NCBI GenBank assembly: GCA_902763505.1
Contig: CACWSO010000001.1
Span: forward strand, 124,001 to 188,000
Direction: 5' to 3'
From: an uncultured Eubacteriales bacterium
Lineage (GTDB): Bacteria; Bacillota; Clostridia; Peptostreptococcales; Anaerovoracaceae
DNA: 64,000 nucleotides
Shown piece by piece: positions 53,521 to 62,556 of this stretch. Within the stretch, counting starts at the first letter, position 1. Every line of letters begins with the position of its first letter. Under the pieces are notes generated by a model, which saw only the letters and a program-made list of their open reading frames with translations, searched no databases and had not been told where the DNA came from. The position numbers and the translations under genes are program-made.

Positions 53521-53665
53521 TCTTCAGAGTCCCGTCCGAATCTGATCCCTGGTACCTGAGAGTTTCAACGGTATTCCTGCCGTTTTGCCCCTTCGGTGCT
53601 TCGGCTTCCAGCCTGATAGAGCTGCAGCTAAGTCTCTCACAGATTCTTCATCCGGGCTGCTATTT
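53521..53665 (-). promoter_or_regulatory. Glycine riboswitch (single aptamer)
   Basis: Read on the minus strand, the leader contains the glycine-riboswitch core in the right order: GTGAGAGA, CACCGAAGGGGCAAAA, a short hairpin (ACGGCAGGAATACCGT), CTCTCAGGTACC and TCGGACGGGACTCTG. Only one such core is visible, so this is a singlet rather than the usual tandem. The CAGATTC segment near its 3' end can pair with GAATCTG near the 5' end to form P1. It should turn on DUF1015 and possibly gcv when glycine is high, by known behaviour of the class. Confidence 0.9.
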
Positions 53666-53677
53666 ACTTACAAGAAG

Positions 53678-53706
53678 ATAATAGCATAATCTGATAGCTG
53701 AAACAA
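53678..53706 (-). promoter_or_regulatory. Sigma-A promoter of the riboswitch leader
   Basis: On the minus strand TTGTTT, a 17-base spacer and TATTAT (with TGC just before it). It lies within 20 bases of the preceding gene's stop, and no terminator separates them. Confidence 0.72.
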
Positions 53707-53723
53707 CCGTTTATCATGCAAAA

Positions 53724-54695
53724 TCACCACATAATGATGGCTCGAACCGGGCATACCGGCGCGCAGTATCCACAGGTTAAGCAGACATCATAATTGACAT
53801 CGGCCAAGCCTGCATCATTGATGTAAATGGCCTTGTTCGGGCATCTCTCAACGCAGGAATAACAGGCTTCGCAGTCGCCCTGGTCGATGTGGATCTTCTT
53901 GCCTTTGGTCTCCGGCTGGTAATCATCCGGAAGTTCTCCTTCCGCGTATTTGATGATGTCGTCAACTTCAGATTTCTTTCCCATGCCGATCATGATCGAA
54001 TGGCATCCCAGATCACGGACATAATTCAGGGACTTCATGTAGGTGTTTGTCAGATTTCCGCCGCCGAATGCTTTCATGGCGAAAACACCTTTCCCTGCAT
54101 CCAAACATTTTCTGATGGCCGCTGCCATCTCTTCTGCCGTTCCCGGGCCATCGCCCTTTCTGATTCCCAGACCGGCGTAATTGATCAGCGGGAAAACGAT
54201 GTCGCATTCAGGGATGTCCGCCATCATTTCCGTGATGTCCACATGATGGGTCGACACACCGATGGCGCCGACGATGCCTTTCTTTTTGTAATCGATCAGG
54301 CACTGCCAAGCTCCTGCCCTATCGGACCAATCCGGTTCCTGCCTGACTTCGTGCATTTTGAAGATATCGATGTGATCGATTCCCAGAGCATCGAGGCACT
54401 CCTGAATCGCGGCTTCCATCTCCTCATAAGAATGGTCCAGGCTCTTGCTGGCTATGATCGGACGATCCGGGTTATTCGAACTCAAATCAATATCTTTGAA
54501 GGCCTCCTTGATATACGGATAGGTCTCATAGTACTGCGCCGTATCAAAGAGCCGGATGCCTTTCTCATAGGCGTACTTGACGATCTTCGCGCCCTCTTCC
54601 AAAGGCAAATCAAGCTGGGTATAGCCGATAGTCAGCACACCCAGCCCGATTGGTGTTACAAATATATCTGTGTTTCCGAGTTTGTTCTTCTTCAT
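53724..54695 (-). CDS. Aldo/keto reductase fused to a C-terminal 2[4Fe-4S] ferredoxin domain
   Basis: A 323-residue protein. Residues 1-250 form an aldo-keto reductase barrel with the catalytic set in FDTAQYYET (Asp, Tyr), ASKSL (Lys) and KMHEV (His). Residues about 265-315 carry two CxxCxxCxxxC clusters (CEACYSCVERCP and CLTCGYCAPVCP), as in bacterial ferredoxins. Such fusions are common in anaerobes; electrons probably flow between an Fe-S carrier and a carbonyl, though the substrate is unknown. It is last in the run from murI. Confidence 0.88.
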   Translation of the reverse strand: MKKNKLGNTDIFVTPIGLGVLTIGYTQLDLPLEEGAKIVKYAYEKGIRLFDTAQYYETYPYIKEAFKDIDLSSNNPDRPIIASKSLDHSYEEMEAAIQECLDALGIDHIDIFKMHEVRQEPDWSDRAGAWQCLIDYKKKGIVGAIGVSTHHVDITEMMADIPECDIVFPLINYAGLGIRKGDGPGTAEEMAAAIRKCLDAGKGVFAMKAFGGGNLTNTYMKSLNYVRDLGCHSIMIGMGKKSEVDDIIKYAEGELPDDYQPETKGKKIHIDQGDCEACYSCVERCPNKAIYINDAGLADVNYDVCLTCGYCAPVCPVRAIIMW

Positions 54696-54698
54696 AGA

Positions 54699-55154
54699 TT
54701 ACTCTTCTACCTGACAGCCGTGTTCGTGGGCGTCAGGATCTGTTTCAGGAACGTATCCTTCCAGTCCTTTGTAGGTCTTTCCGTTCTTTTCGGCATAATC
54801 ATAGATTGCGTTTTTGATTGCATGCTCCGCCAGAACAGAACAGTGGATTTTGATTGCAGGCAGTCCGCCCAGTTCTTCCACGATTTTTTTGTTGCTGACT
54901 TCGAGTGCTTCATCGATGGTCATGCCTTTGATCATATCCGTCGCCATACTGGAAGAAGCGATCGCACTGCCGCAGCCATAGGTCTTGAACTTAGCGTCAG
55001 TGATGACGTCGTTGTCATCGACATTGATTGTGACCAGCATCATATCGCCGCAGACCGGGCTTCCGTAGATGCCCTTGCCATCAGGGTTCTCAATCTCACC
55101 CACATTATGAGGGTTCATGAAATGTTCCATTACTGTATCATTATATAAAGCCAT
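54699..55154 (-). CDS. iscU: Iron-sulfur scaffold protein IscU/NifU-like
   Basis: Scaffold on which IscS-derived sulfur and iron are assembled into clusters. The 151-residue protein has the three cluster cysteines in SPVCGDMM (near 34), YGCGSAIASSSMATD (near 58) and IHCSVLAEHAIKNAI (near 105), plus a C-terminal histidine/cysteine tail. The ATG at 55154 starts MALYNDTVMEHF one base after the iscS stop, preceded by GGAUGG; a longer frame starts inside iscS. Confidence 0.95.
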   Translation of the reverse strand: MALYNDTVMEHFMNPHNVGEIENPDGKGIYGSPVCGDMMLVTINVDDNDVITDAKFKTYGCGSAIASSSMATDMIKGMTIDEALEVSNKKIVEELGGLPAIKIHCSVLAEHAIKNAIYDYAEKNGKTYKGLEGYVPETDPDAHEHGCQVEE

Positions 55155-55155
55155 T

Positions 55156-56334
55156 TTATTTCCATCCTTCCATACCGTTGACCGGTGATAATTCTCTAAG
55201 TTTAGCAACTATTTCTTTCAGTTTTTCCACGACGTAATCGATGTCCTCTTCTGTCGTGAAATCACCGACTGTAAAACGCACTGCACCGTTCGCCTTTTCA
55301 GGAGGAACATTGAGTGCATTCAGAACATGGGAAGTATCCAGTGATTCTGAGGAGCACGCTGATCCTGTGCTCACACTGATGCCGTTGGCATCAAGCAGAA
55401 GAAGAATGGATTCTCCCTCTACGAAGTCAAAGGAAATATTCAGATTTCCAGGATGTCTCTTCGTGAAATCCTTTGGACCATTGAGTGTGATATTCGGAAT
55501 CTCAGCCTCGATCTTTTCCCAGAGCAATCTTCTCAGTTTATCGGAATGAGCAGCGTGTTCATAGAGATCACGCTTTGCCAGTTCTGCAGCCTTGCCGAAT
55601 CCGACGATTCCCGCCGTATTCTCTGTACCTGCTCTCTTTTTCTTTTCCTGTGCTCCGCCGTGAACAAAGCTTGGAATGTTGATGCCAGCTCTCTTATATA
55701 AAGCGCCGATTCCCTTCGGCCCGTAGATTTTATGAGCGGACATGGAGATGAAGTCAACCCCTAATTCTTTGACATCGATCGGAATGTTACCGATGGCCTG
55801 TACTGTATCTGTATGGAAGAGAACATCATGGGCTTTTGCAATCGCAGCGAGTTCCTTGATCGGCTGTATCGTTCCCACTTCATTGTTTACCATCATAATG
55901 CTCACGAGGATCGTGGTGTCTTTGATCGCAGCTTCCAGATCAGCCGGAGAAACGAATCCCTCGCTGTCCACATCGAGGTATGTCACTTCCACACCATGCT
56001 TTTCAAGATACTGGCAAGTATGAAGTATGGCGTGATGCTCAATCTTCGTTGTGATGATGTGATTGCCCTTGTTTTTGCGTGCGTCAGCGACTCCTTCGAT
56101 AACCCAGTTGTCAGCCTCCGTGCCGCAGGATGTAAAGAAGATTTCCCTTTCTTCTGCGTTGATCAGATCCGCAACCTGCTGTCTGGCCTTCGTCAGGCCG
56201 TCTTTTGCTTCCAGTCCGGGCGCATAAAGACTCGATGGATTACCGAACTTTTCTGTAAAGTACGGAATCATTTCCTTCACAACTTCTTCCTTAACAGGAG
56301 TCGTTGCCGAATAGTCCATATAGACGTTTCTCAT
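55156..56334 (-). CDS. iscS: Cysteine desulfurase IscS/NifS
   Basis: A PLP enzyme that takes sulfur from cysteine for cluster assembly and thio-modification. The 392-residue protein begins MRNVYMDYSATTPVKEEV; the PLP lysine is in SAHKIYGPKGIGALY near 203 and the persulfide cysteine in GSACSSESLDTSHV near 326. The gene is co-transcribed with iscU. No iscR lies beside it. Confidence 0.96.
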   Translation of the reverse strand: MRNVYMDYSATTPVKEEVVKEMIPYFTEKFGNPSSLYAPGLEAKDGLTKARQQVADLINAEEREIFFTSCGTEADNWVIEGVADARKNKGNHIITTKIEHHAILHTCQYLEKHGVEVTYLDVDSEGFVSPADLEAAIKDTTILVSIMMVNNEVGTIQPIKELAAIAKAHDVLFHTDTVQAIGNIPIDVKELGVDFISMSAHKIYGPKGIGALYKRAGINIPSFVHGGAQEKKKRAGTENTAGIVGFGKAAELAKRDLYEHAAHSDKLRRLLWEKIEAEIPNITLNGPKDFTKRHPGNLNISFDFVEGESILLLLDANGISVSTGSACSSESLDTSHVLNALNVPPEKANGAVRFTVGDFTTEEDIDYVVEKLKEIVAKLRELSPVNGMEGWK

Positions 56335-56381
56335 GTACTGTATCTCCTTAGTTTAATCTATACTCATTAGGTCTAGATAAT

Positions 56382-56387
56382 ATTATA
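56382..56387 (-). promoter_or_regulatory. Possible -10 element ahead of iscS
   Basis: TATAAT on the minus strand, overlapping the last codons of the DUF896 gene, with no good -35. It may give iscS-iscU extra expression. Weak evidence. Confidence 0.35.
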
Positions 56388-56610
56388 CCTTTTTAGTCCT
56401 ATTTGCAAGCTCTTCTTTTAATTCTTCTTCTGAAAGATCTTCCACGAATCTGACATTGTCCAGCTGGGCTTTCATACTGCCCCGGATCGCTGCCAGATAG
56501 TCCTTGTAAAGTGCCTTCTGCTCTGCCTGTTCCTCTGCTGTCAGACCTTCGGCTTTCTTCTTTGCTGCCAGTTCGTTGATTCGATCGATCATTTCCTTTG
56601 TTACTGCCAT
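56383..56610 (-). CDS. DUF896 family protein (YnzC-like)
   Basis: A 75-residue helical protein: the family block MIDRINELAAKKKAEGLTAEEQAEQ is intact. In B. subtilis ynzC belongs to the SOS operon with yneA. Here it is uncoupled from the YneA-like gene and no LexA box is visible. The ATG follows GGAGGTC, and the start overlaps nadE by ten bases. Function unknown. Confidence 0.88.
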   Translation of the reverse strand: MAVTKEMIDRINELAAKKKAEGLTAEEQAEQKALYKDYLAAIRGSMKAQLDNVRFVEDLSEEELKEELANRTKKV

Positions 56611-57359
56611 AATGACCTCCACTGTTCAACTTCGTATTCAAACTTCGGCATGGTGCGCATCTTGAACAGATTCATCGTATGCTTCTTGTCGATGCGTTCC
56701 TTTGCTACAGAATCCTCGCATACGCCTTCTCTGATGTATCTGTCGAGAACCGCATACGTGAATCCAAGATTGTCTTCATCTGTTTTCCCCTGCAGCCCGT
56801 CAATTGGAACTTTGTCCACGAACATGGATGGAAGATTTAGTGCCCTGCCTACCGCTTTGACCTCCTGCACTGTCAGCATGCTGAGCGGACTGAAATCACC
56901 GGCGTTATCGCCGTATATGGTGTTGTAACCGACATAGTCTTCTGACAGGTTGCAGGTATTTGCAACGCGGCCGTTGACTGTCTGAGATGTTGCATAGAGC
57001 ATGGTCATCCTGACTCTCGGCGGGATATTTGTCTTCGTCTGTACAGAGACCTCTCCAAATGCTGCCTCAACCTGTTTCTCGACGGCGTCACAGGCCTCTC
57101 CTACATTCACTTCGATTCCTCTGATGCCAAGATGGTCGATCAGCGCTCTGGCAACATCGATATCAAACTGATATCCTCTCGGCATCATTACGCCGACTAC
57201 ACGGTCTTTTCCAAGGGCTTCCGTGCAAAGAGCAGCCACAACGGAGCTGTCCTTTCCGCCGGAGATCCCGATGACGGCGTTGCAGCCTTTGCCGTTGATC
57301 TCGAACCATTCTCTGATCCATGCGATGATATCATTTTTGACTTTTTCTGCATCAAACAT
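56601..57359 (-). CDS. nadE: NAD+ synthase (ammonia-dependent type)
   Basis: Makes NAD from nicotinic acid adenine dinucleotide. The 252-residue protein has the ATP pyrophosphatase P-loop SGGKDSSVVAAL near 34-45 and the later GDNAGDFSPLSMLT block near 155-168. No glutaminase domain is present, so ammonia is the nitrogen source. Another NAD-pathway gene, nadK, lies in this window on the other strand. Confidence 0.95.
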   Translation of the reverse strand: MFDAEKVKNDIIAWIREWFEINGKGCNAVIGISGGKDSSVVAALCTEALGKDRVVGVMMPRGYQFDIDVARALIDHLGIRGIEVNVGEACDAVEKQVEAAFGEVSVQTKTNIPPRVRMTMLYATSQTVNGRVANTCNLSEDYVGYNTIYGDNAGDFSPLSMLTVQEVKAVGRALNLPSMFVDKVPIDGLQGKTDEDNLGFTYAVLDRYIREGVCEDSVAKERIDKKHTMNLFKMRTMPKFEYEVEQWRSLWQ

Positions 57360-57373
57360 CTTATTTCTCCTAT

Positions 57374-58348
57374 CTATTTTCCTTCTTCCACTGCTCTGAT
57401 CAGAGCTTTCAATATATGTCCGGAATTGATTCTAAAAGCCTCATAAGGCTGTTCGGACTCTTTAAGCGGCGTCCAGTATCTCACGAGATAATTCGCCAGC
57501 ATCTCATCCTGGGAAAGACCACGGCGCATCATTTCATCGACATAATCGATTTTGCTTTGACACTCTTTCCGGAACAGAGCGAAATACTCTTTGTTCATCT
57601 CCTGCGGAATCATGCCAAAGTGCGAAAGACATATGTACACCGGATGCAGACTTTCACATTTATAGCTCGATGCAACAGAGTCCAAAAAACTCTTCAAACA
57701 CGGCGTATGGACATAATCGTCACCCTCCAGAATCCCTGTGCTTTCACTCGTGAACAAAAGCCCCGGAGGATCCAGATAATAGCTTAAGGAGCAATCCGTA
57801 TGCCCTTTTGTTTCATACGCAATAATCGTTTCTTTACCGAGAGACAGTGTGTCGCCGTCCCCCATGACGACATCGACCTTAAGCGGATCCATCTTCAGCG
57901 GCGTATTGTTACCGGGCGTATAGAGCGCCCTTGCTTCTTCTCCCAGTTCCCGAATGAGCTTTCTGGCGTTTTCACGGCTCAACACATTCTGGCATTTCTC
58001 GCTTCCGAAGACAACAGCCTCCGGAAAACGCTCCAGAATATAAGGCAGTCCTCCGATATGATCATAATGAGAGTGACTAAGGAGAATATAATCCAACTTA
58101 ATGCTGTCAATTCTCCCCTGCGCTTTCAGCTGCTTGAGCACTTCAGCGATGTTGTCAGCCGTTTGTTCTCCGCAATATGCCATGCCGCAGTCATACAGTG
58201 CTATCTTCTCACTTCCAATGATGAGCAGCGCTTCACCGCCGCGTCCGGATGTGACCTTGAAAATGTCCGCGGGGAAGCGGAACCGGTCAAAGTCCTCTCC
58301 GAATCGTTCGTATAATGCAATATCTATATTGGTTTCTGTTGTCCTCAT
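57374..58348 (-). CDS. Metallo-beta-lactamase-fold hydrolase
   Basis: A 324-residue metallo-hydrolase. The zinc motif LSHSHYDHIGGLPYIL lies near residues 95-110; further ligands are in the ETKGHTDCSLSYYLD near 190 and the LSHFGMI near 268. It looks like a glyoxalase II-type or related family with an added helical C-terminal part (about 240-324). The start is the ATG overlapping the rarD stop as ATGA. Substrate unknown. The 98 residues predicted upstream of this ATG run antiparallel to nothing but overlap rarD and were rejected. Confidence 0.85.
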   Translation of the reverse strand: MRTTETNIDIALYERFGEDFDRFRFPADIFKVTSGRGGEALLIIGSEKIALYDCGMAYCGEQTADNIAEVLKQLKAQGRIDSIKLDYILLSHSHYDHIGGLPYILERFPEAVVFGSEKCQNVLSRENARKLIRELGEEARALYTPGNNTPLKMDPLKVDVVMGDGDTLSLGKETIIAYETKGHTDCSLSYYLDPPGLLFTSESTGILEGDDYVHTPCLKSFLDSVASSYKCESLHPVYICLSHFGMIPQEMNKEYFALFRKECQSKIDYVDEMMRRGLSQDEMLANYLVRYWTPLKESEQPYEAFRINSGHILKALIRAVEEGK

Positions 58349-59265
58349 TCTAGTCTGTTTTCCTTTGTATTTTTGAATTCTCCATAGGTGAAGAATGCAA
58401 GCCCTACCCAAACGATTGCAAAGGCAATAAACTGCACCAGGTCGAATGGTTCTCTCATGAAGAAGATGCCAATTACCAGAGATATAGATGGTGACAGGTA
58501 CTCCAGCAGTCCGACCATAATGAGCGGAATCTTCGTTGCCGCATCTGCGAAGAATGACAACGGAGCTGCCGTAAGAATACCGCAGCACAGAAGAAGCAGG
58601 TACTTCCCCGGTGTCGCAACGCCCAATGCGCCGTTGCCAGTGCATTCGAGCCAGATGACCACCGCCAGCGCTGCCGGCATCAGAAAGAGTGTTTCCAAAA
58701 ATACGGACATGATCGCAGGCAGGTCGAAATGCTTCTTCAAAGCTGCATAAGTAGCAAATGTAAGAGCCAGACCCAGTGCAATGCCCGGTATCTGTCTGAA
58801 GTGCACGAGAAGTACAACCAATCCAGCCAACGCAAACAGGAAAGCAACTAATTTGAAACCTGTCAGTCTTTCACGGAAAAATACAATTCCCAGAACGCAG
58901 ACCATAAGCGGCTCGATATAGTACCCGACACAGGTCTGAATGACATGATCTGCATTGACCGCCCAGATGTAGATGCTCCAGTTAGCAGTAATCAGAAGTC
59001 CTGCCAACGGAAATCTGAGTGCACTGTTCATGATGCCTGGGCCTTTGGGTCTGAGCTGCTCTTTTACAGGCTCCAGTCCGTAAATTTTCAGCGTAGCGAT
59101 ACCTGACACAAACCCGACGAGAAAAATCCTGTAAAAAATGATGACCCAGGAGTCTATGGGCCGCAAAGCCTGCCAGTAAATCGGCAGAAAACCCCAGAGC
59201 ACATCGCAGCTGAGCATGGAAATCACGCCGGTTATATACGTTTTATCGTGTTTCCTCTCCATCAT
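58345..59265 (-). CDS. rarD: EamA/RarD-type transporter
   Basis: A 306-residue DMT-superfamily carrier of the RarD type. Ten hydrophobic segments are visible; the opening GVISMLSCDVLWGFLPIYWQAL and the SWVIIFYRIFL stretch are RarD hallmarks, as is ANWSIYIWAVNADHVIQTC near residues 98-116. RarD is assumed to export small molecules; substrate unclear. It overlaps the next gene by four bases. Confidence 0.9.
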   Translation of the reverse strand: MMERKHDKTYITGVISMLSCDVLWGFLPIYWQALRPIDSWVIIFYRIFLVGFVSGIATLKIYGLEPVKEQLRPKGPGIMNSALRFPLAGLLITANWSIYIWAVNADHVIQTCVGYYIEPLMVCVLGIVFFRERLTGFKLVAFLFALAGLVVLLVHFRQIPGIALGLALTFATYAALKKHFDLPAIMSVFLETLFLMPAALAVVIWLECTGNGALGVATPGKYLLLLCCGILTAAPLSFFADAATKIPLIMVGLLEYLSPSISLVIGIFFMREPFDLVQFIAFAIVWVGLAFFTYGEFKNTKENRLE

Positions 59266-59268
59266 CCT

Positions 59269-59841
59269 CTAATTCAGGTCTTCATCCTGATCGACTGAGC
59301 TGATCAGGTCGGAGAATGACATTTCGTAGTAATCGATATCATAATCCAGTGCCATGGAAAAATCGAAGGCGTATTCCTCACCGTTGAGCCTTCCGGCTCT
59401 GGCTGTTGCGATGGCATCTCTGACGCTCTGTTCATACTCACGGCCAAAGATACCTGCCTCCTCCTCTTCTTTGACAAGTACGGATACGACTGAGTCGTAA
59501 ACATACCAGTTTCTGAAGCGGTAGAATCTGTCTGTGAAATTGCGGAATGTCTCAGGATCATCATCGGAGATGCTTCTGATGACACCCGTCAGTTCCATTC
59601 TGATCTGCTCCAGCAGAGAGAACAATTCGCTGTAATCCTCAGGAATCCCATCGGTAATATCATTGAAGTACTCGTCCAGCAGTTCAGCAACCGCATTCCG
59701 ATCGACTTCTTCAAACAACTTAAGCAGCGCATCGTAATCGATGTGCTCATCACTTTCAATCAGGTCAGCTATCTCTTCAAAATATCGAAGCTCAGCGCCG
59801 TTTTCGATATCAAGGTATTCAATCAAATCCTTGTAGTTCAT
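59269..59841 (-). CDS. Acidic protein of unknown function
   Basis: A 190-residue soluble protein that I do not recognise. It is very acidic throughout, with many Asp, Glu and Tyr residues and helical stretches (IEYLDIENGAELRYFEEIADLIE). It has no membrane segment, cysteine or known motif. It starts with ATG four bases before the murI stop (overlap ATGA-type) and precedes rarD, so it is probably co-translated with murI. A regulatory or chaperone-like role is only possible. Confidence 0.7.
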   Translation of the reverse strand: MNYKDLIEYLDIENGAELRYFEEIADLIESDEHIDYDALLKLFEEVDRNAVAELLDEYFNDITDGIPEDYSELFSLLEQIRMELTGVIRSISDDDPETFRNFTDRFYRFRNWYVYDSVVSVLVKEEEEAGIFGREYEQSVRDAIATARAGRLNGEEYAFDFSMALDYDIDYYEMSFSDLISSVDQDEDLN

Positions 59842-60662
59842 CTGGTGATCTCCTTTTCGAGGTCAAAATTGAGAAATTTGACCTTTGTCTCTTCTTCTTT
59901 GAATATTTTATCGATCATGTTGATGAAGTTTTCGCTCAGGTCGCTTGCGTAGAACACGTTTGTAAAATCGGACCCTGACGCAAATCCATCTCTGTCATCC
60001 AGTACCTCTCTGATTCTTCCAACGACAATATCCGACGGATTGATGATGTCCAGGTTCGGATAGAGCCGTTCGATGTTCTTTTTGATGAGCGGGTAATGGG
60101 TGCAGCCAAGCACGATTGCATCCAGATTATTGTCGTTGACAAAGGAATCCATATAGTATTTGATCGTGAGGTCCATAATCTCATTGTCAATGATGCCCTC
60201 TTCAATCAGTGGCACAAAGGCAGGACAAGGAGTCTCAACGATGTCGAGTTTCTCGTTGTACATGTGAATCATGTTTTTGTATGCATGTGAAGTGATTGTG
60301 ACCTTTGTCCCGATCACACCGACTTTATCCTTGACTCCCCGGTAAGTACCGACGTATCTTGCAGTCGGTTCAATGATGCCGATAATCGGCGTCTGCGGGA
60401 ATCTCTGCTGCAGATCATAGACGCAGGTTGCGCTGACCGTATTGCAGGCGATGACGATCATCTTCACATCTGACTTCACCAGAAAGTCAGCGATTTCCAT
60501 GCTGAAACTGCGTATGGTTCTGGTTGCCTTTGAACCGTACGGCGTTCTGGCTGTATCGCCGAAGTATATGATTTTCTCCTCAGGCAGCTCCCTCATGAGA
60601 TAAGGGATGCATGTCAGCCCGCCGAGTCCTGAATCAAAGAAGCCGATAGGCCTATTGTCCAT
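59838..60662 (-). CDS. murI: Glutamate racemase
   Basis: Makes D-glutamate for peptidoglycan. The 274-residue protein has both catalytic cysteines, IACNTVSA near 73 and LGCTHYPLIKKNIE near 184, and the FFDSGLGGLTCI opening near 8-19. It heads the long minus-strand run with its own promoter. Confidence 0.96.
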   Translation of the reverse strand: MDNRPIGFFDSGLGGLTCIPYLMRELPEEKIIYFGDTARTPYGSKATRTIRSFSMEIADFLVKSDVKMIVIACNTVSATCVYDLQQRFPQTPIIGIIEPTARYVGTYRGVKDKVGVIGTKVTITSHAYKNMIHMYNEKLDIVETPCPAFVPLIEEGIIDNEIMDLTIKYYMDSFVNDNNLDAIVLGCTHYPLIKKNIERLYPNLDIINPSDIVVGRIREVLDDRDGFASGSDFTNVFYASDLSENFINMIDKIFKEEETKVKFLNFDLEKEITR

Positions 60663-60684
60663 ATTTTACGTATCCTCTCTGTTA

Positions 60685-60713
60685 TTGAATAATCAACTCA
60701 AGTATTATACAAT
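60685..60713 (+). promoter_or_regulatory. Sigma-A promoter of pepF
   Basis: TTGAAT (60685-60690), a 17-base spacer and TACAAT (60708-60713). It overlaps the promoter that drives murI in the other direction. Confidence 0.72.
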
Positions 60714-60732
60714 ATGACAGGATTAAAGTAAA
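60704..60732 (-). promoter_or_regulatory. Sigma-A promoter of murI
   Basis: On the minus strand TTTACT (60727-60732), a 17-base spacer and TATAAT (60704-60709). The two -10 boxes overlap, so polymerase at one should hinder the other. Confidence 0.72.
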
Positions 60733-60750
60733 ACAATTGCGGAGGGAAAA

Positions 60751-62556
60751 ATGGGCTCAAAAAAACTGAAGACAAGAGATAAAATCGACCCGAAGTACAA
60801 GTGGAACATCGAAGCCATGATCAGCGATGAAAGCACCATCGATCCGGATCTTGAAAAGATCAGGAAACAGGCTGATCAATACGCCGCGAAATTCGCAGGT
60901 CACCTAGGAGACAGCGCTGACATGCTTTACGATGCTTTTGCATCCATGGACAAACTGATGCGTAAGCTTGAGAAAATCTATGTCTATGCGCATATGAGAC
61001 GCGATGAAGACAATTCCAACAGTCTCTATCAGGGAATGACAGACAAGACCAAGGCAGTAATCGCCTATGTTTCTGCACGGGTGTCCTTCTTCACGCCGGA
61101 ACTCCTATCCATCAAGAAGAAGACTCTTCTTGGGTTCATCGAGGAGAATCCGAAGCTAAAGACTTATGAATTCGCGATTCTTGACTCGCTCCGCCGCAAG
61201 CAGCATGTCCTTGGACGCAAGGAGGAAACGGTACTCGCTCAAATCGGCGAGATCACAGGAGCAACCAATGACATCTTCACCATGCTGAACAATGCTGACA
61301 TCAAATTCAAGGACGCCGTTGACAGCAAGGGAAAAAACCACCCTCTTTCCCACGGGACATATATCAAGTACATGGAATCCAAGGACCGCGAACTGCGCAA
61401 GTCCGCCTATAACTCCATGTACGATTCCTTTAAGAATCTTATCAACACCATATCCGCCGCGTATAGCTACAACACCAGAACAGATGTTGTAACAGCTCGC
61501 ATACGCAACTACGGTTCTTCCAGAGAAGCTGCCCTCTCCGGTGACAATATCCCGGGCGAGGTATATGACAATCTCGTTAGCGTTGTAAACGAGAACTTGC
61601 CGTCCATGCATAGATACGTGCAGCTCAGAAAGGAACTGCTCGGCGTGGATAAAATGTACATGTACGACATGTATGTTCCGCTCATCAAGGTGCCTGACTG
61701 GAAGGTATCATTCGAAGAAGGTCTGGACATCATGCGTGAAGCCTTACAGCCATTAGGCAAAGACTATATCAACAAGATGAACAAAGGCATAGAGCAAGGC
61801 TGGATCGATGTATATGAGAATCAGGGTAAAACCAGCGGAGCCTACAGCTTCGGCTGCTATGACAGCTACCCTTACATTCTGCTCAATTACACAGATACGC
61901 TGAAGGATGTCTTCACTATCATCCATGAGATGGGTCACTCCATGCACTCCAGATACACAAGAGCCGCGCAGCCGTACATCTACGGCAGTCACTCCATCTT
62001 CACGGCAGAAACGGCTTCTACTGTGAACGAAGCGCTTCTCATGAACTATCTGCTGGGTAAGGAAACAGATAAGCGCATGCGAAAGTATCTGCTGAATATG
62101 TATCTTGAAGAGTTCCGCACGACGCTCTTTAGGCAGACCATGTTCGCGGAGTTTGAAGATATTACCCACAAAGCAATTGAAGCGGGTCAGGTTCTTACCG
62201 GCGATTGGATGTGCGAAGAGTATCAGGCGCTTAACGACAAGTACTATGGCCCTGCTGTTGAACGTGATGATACCATCAGATATGAGTGGGCCCGTATTCC
62301 GCATTTCTACAATGCGTTCTACGTATATAAATATGCTACCGGCTACTCCGCAGCAACGGCCATCAGCTCCGATATCCTCAGCGAAGGCAAACCGGCTGCG
62401 AAGAGATATATTGAATTCCTCAAGACGGGTGAATCTGATTACCCTATTGAGCTCCTGAAAATAGCAGGCGTGGATATGTCCAGCCCTGAACCGATCAGAA
62501 AAGCGATGGATAAATTTAATGAACTGCTTGATGAATTTGAAGGATTGGTAAAATAA
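60751..62556 (+). CDS. pepF: Oligoendopeptidase F
   Basis: A zinc M3 peptidase that cuts peptides of roughly 7-17 residues in the cytoplasm. The 601-residue protein has the HEMGH zinc motif at residues 392-396 and a downstream glutamate (about 420) in the SIFTAETASTVNEALL stretch. It is preceded by CGGAGGG and directly abuts nadK. The domain order matches family M3B. Confidence 0.95.
   Translation: MGSKKLKTRDKIDPKYKWNIEAMISDESTIDPDLEKIRKQADQYAAKFAGHLGDSADMLYDAFASMDKLMRKLEKIYVYAHMRRDEDNSNSLYQGMTDKTKAVIAYVSARVSFFTPELLSIKKKTLLGFIEENPKLKTYEFAILDSLRRKQHVLGRKEETVLAQIGEITGATNDIFTMLNNADIKFKDAVDSKGKNHPLSHGTYIKYMESKDRELRKSAYNSMYDSFKNLINTISAAYSYNTRTDVVTARIRNYGSSREAALSGDNIPGEVYDNLVSVVNENLPSMHRYVQLRKELLGVDKMYMYDMYVPLIKVPDWKVSFEEGLDIMREALQPLGKDYINKMNKGIEQGWIDVYENQGKTSGAYSFGCYDSYPYILLNYTDTLKDVFTIIHEMGHSMHSRYTRAAQPYIYGSHSIFTAETASTVNEALLMNYLLGKETDKRMRKYLLNMYLEEFRTTLFRQTMFAEFEDITHKAIEAGQVLTGDWMCEEYQALNDKYYGPAVERDDTIRYEWARIPHFYNAFYVYKYATGYSAATAISSDILSEGKPAAKRYIEFLKTGESDYPIELLKIAGVDMSSPEPIRKAMDKFNELLDEFEGLVK

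Noticed and set aside
58349-58645. A 99-residue N-terminal extension of the metallo-hydrolase
   Set aside because: It overlaps the rarD coding end, and the ATGA junction gives a conventional start.
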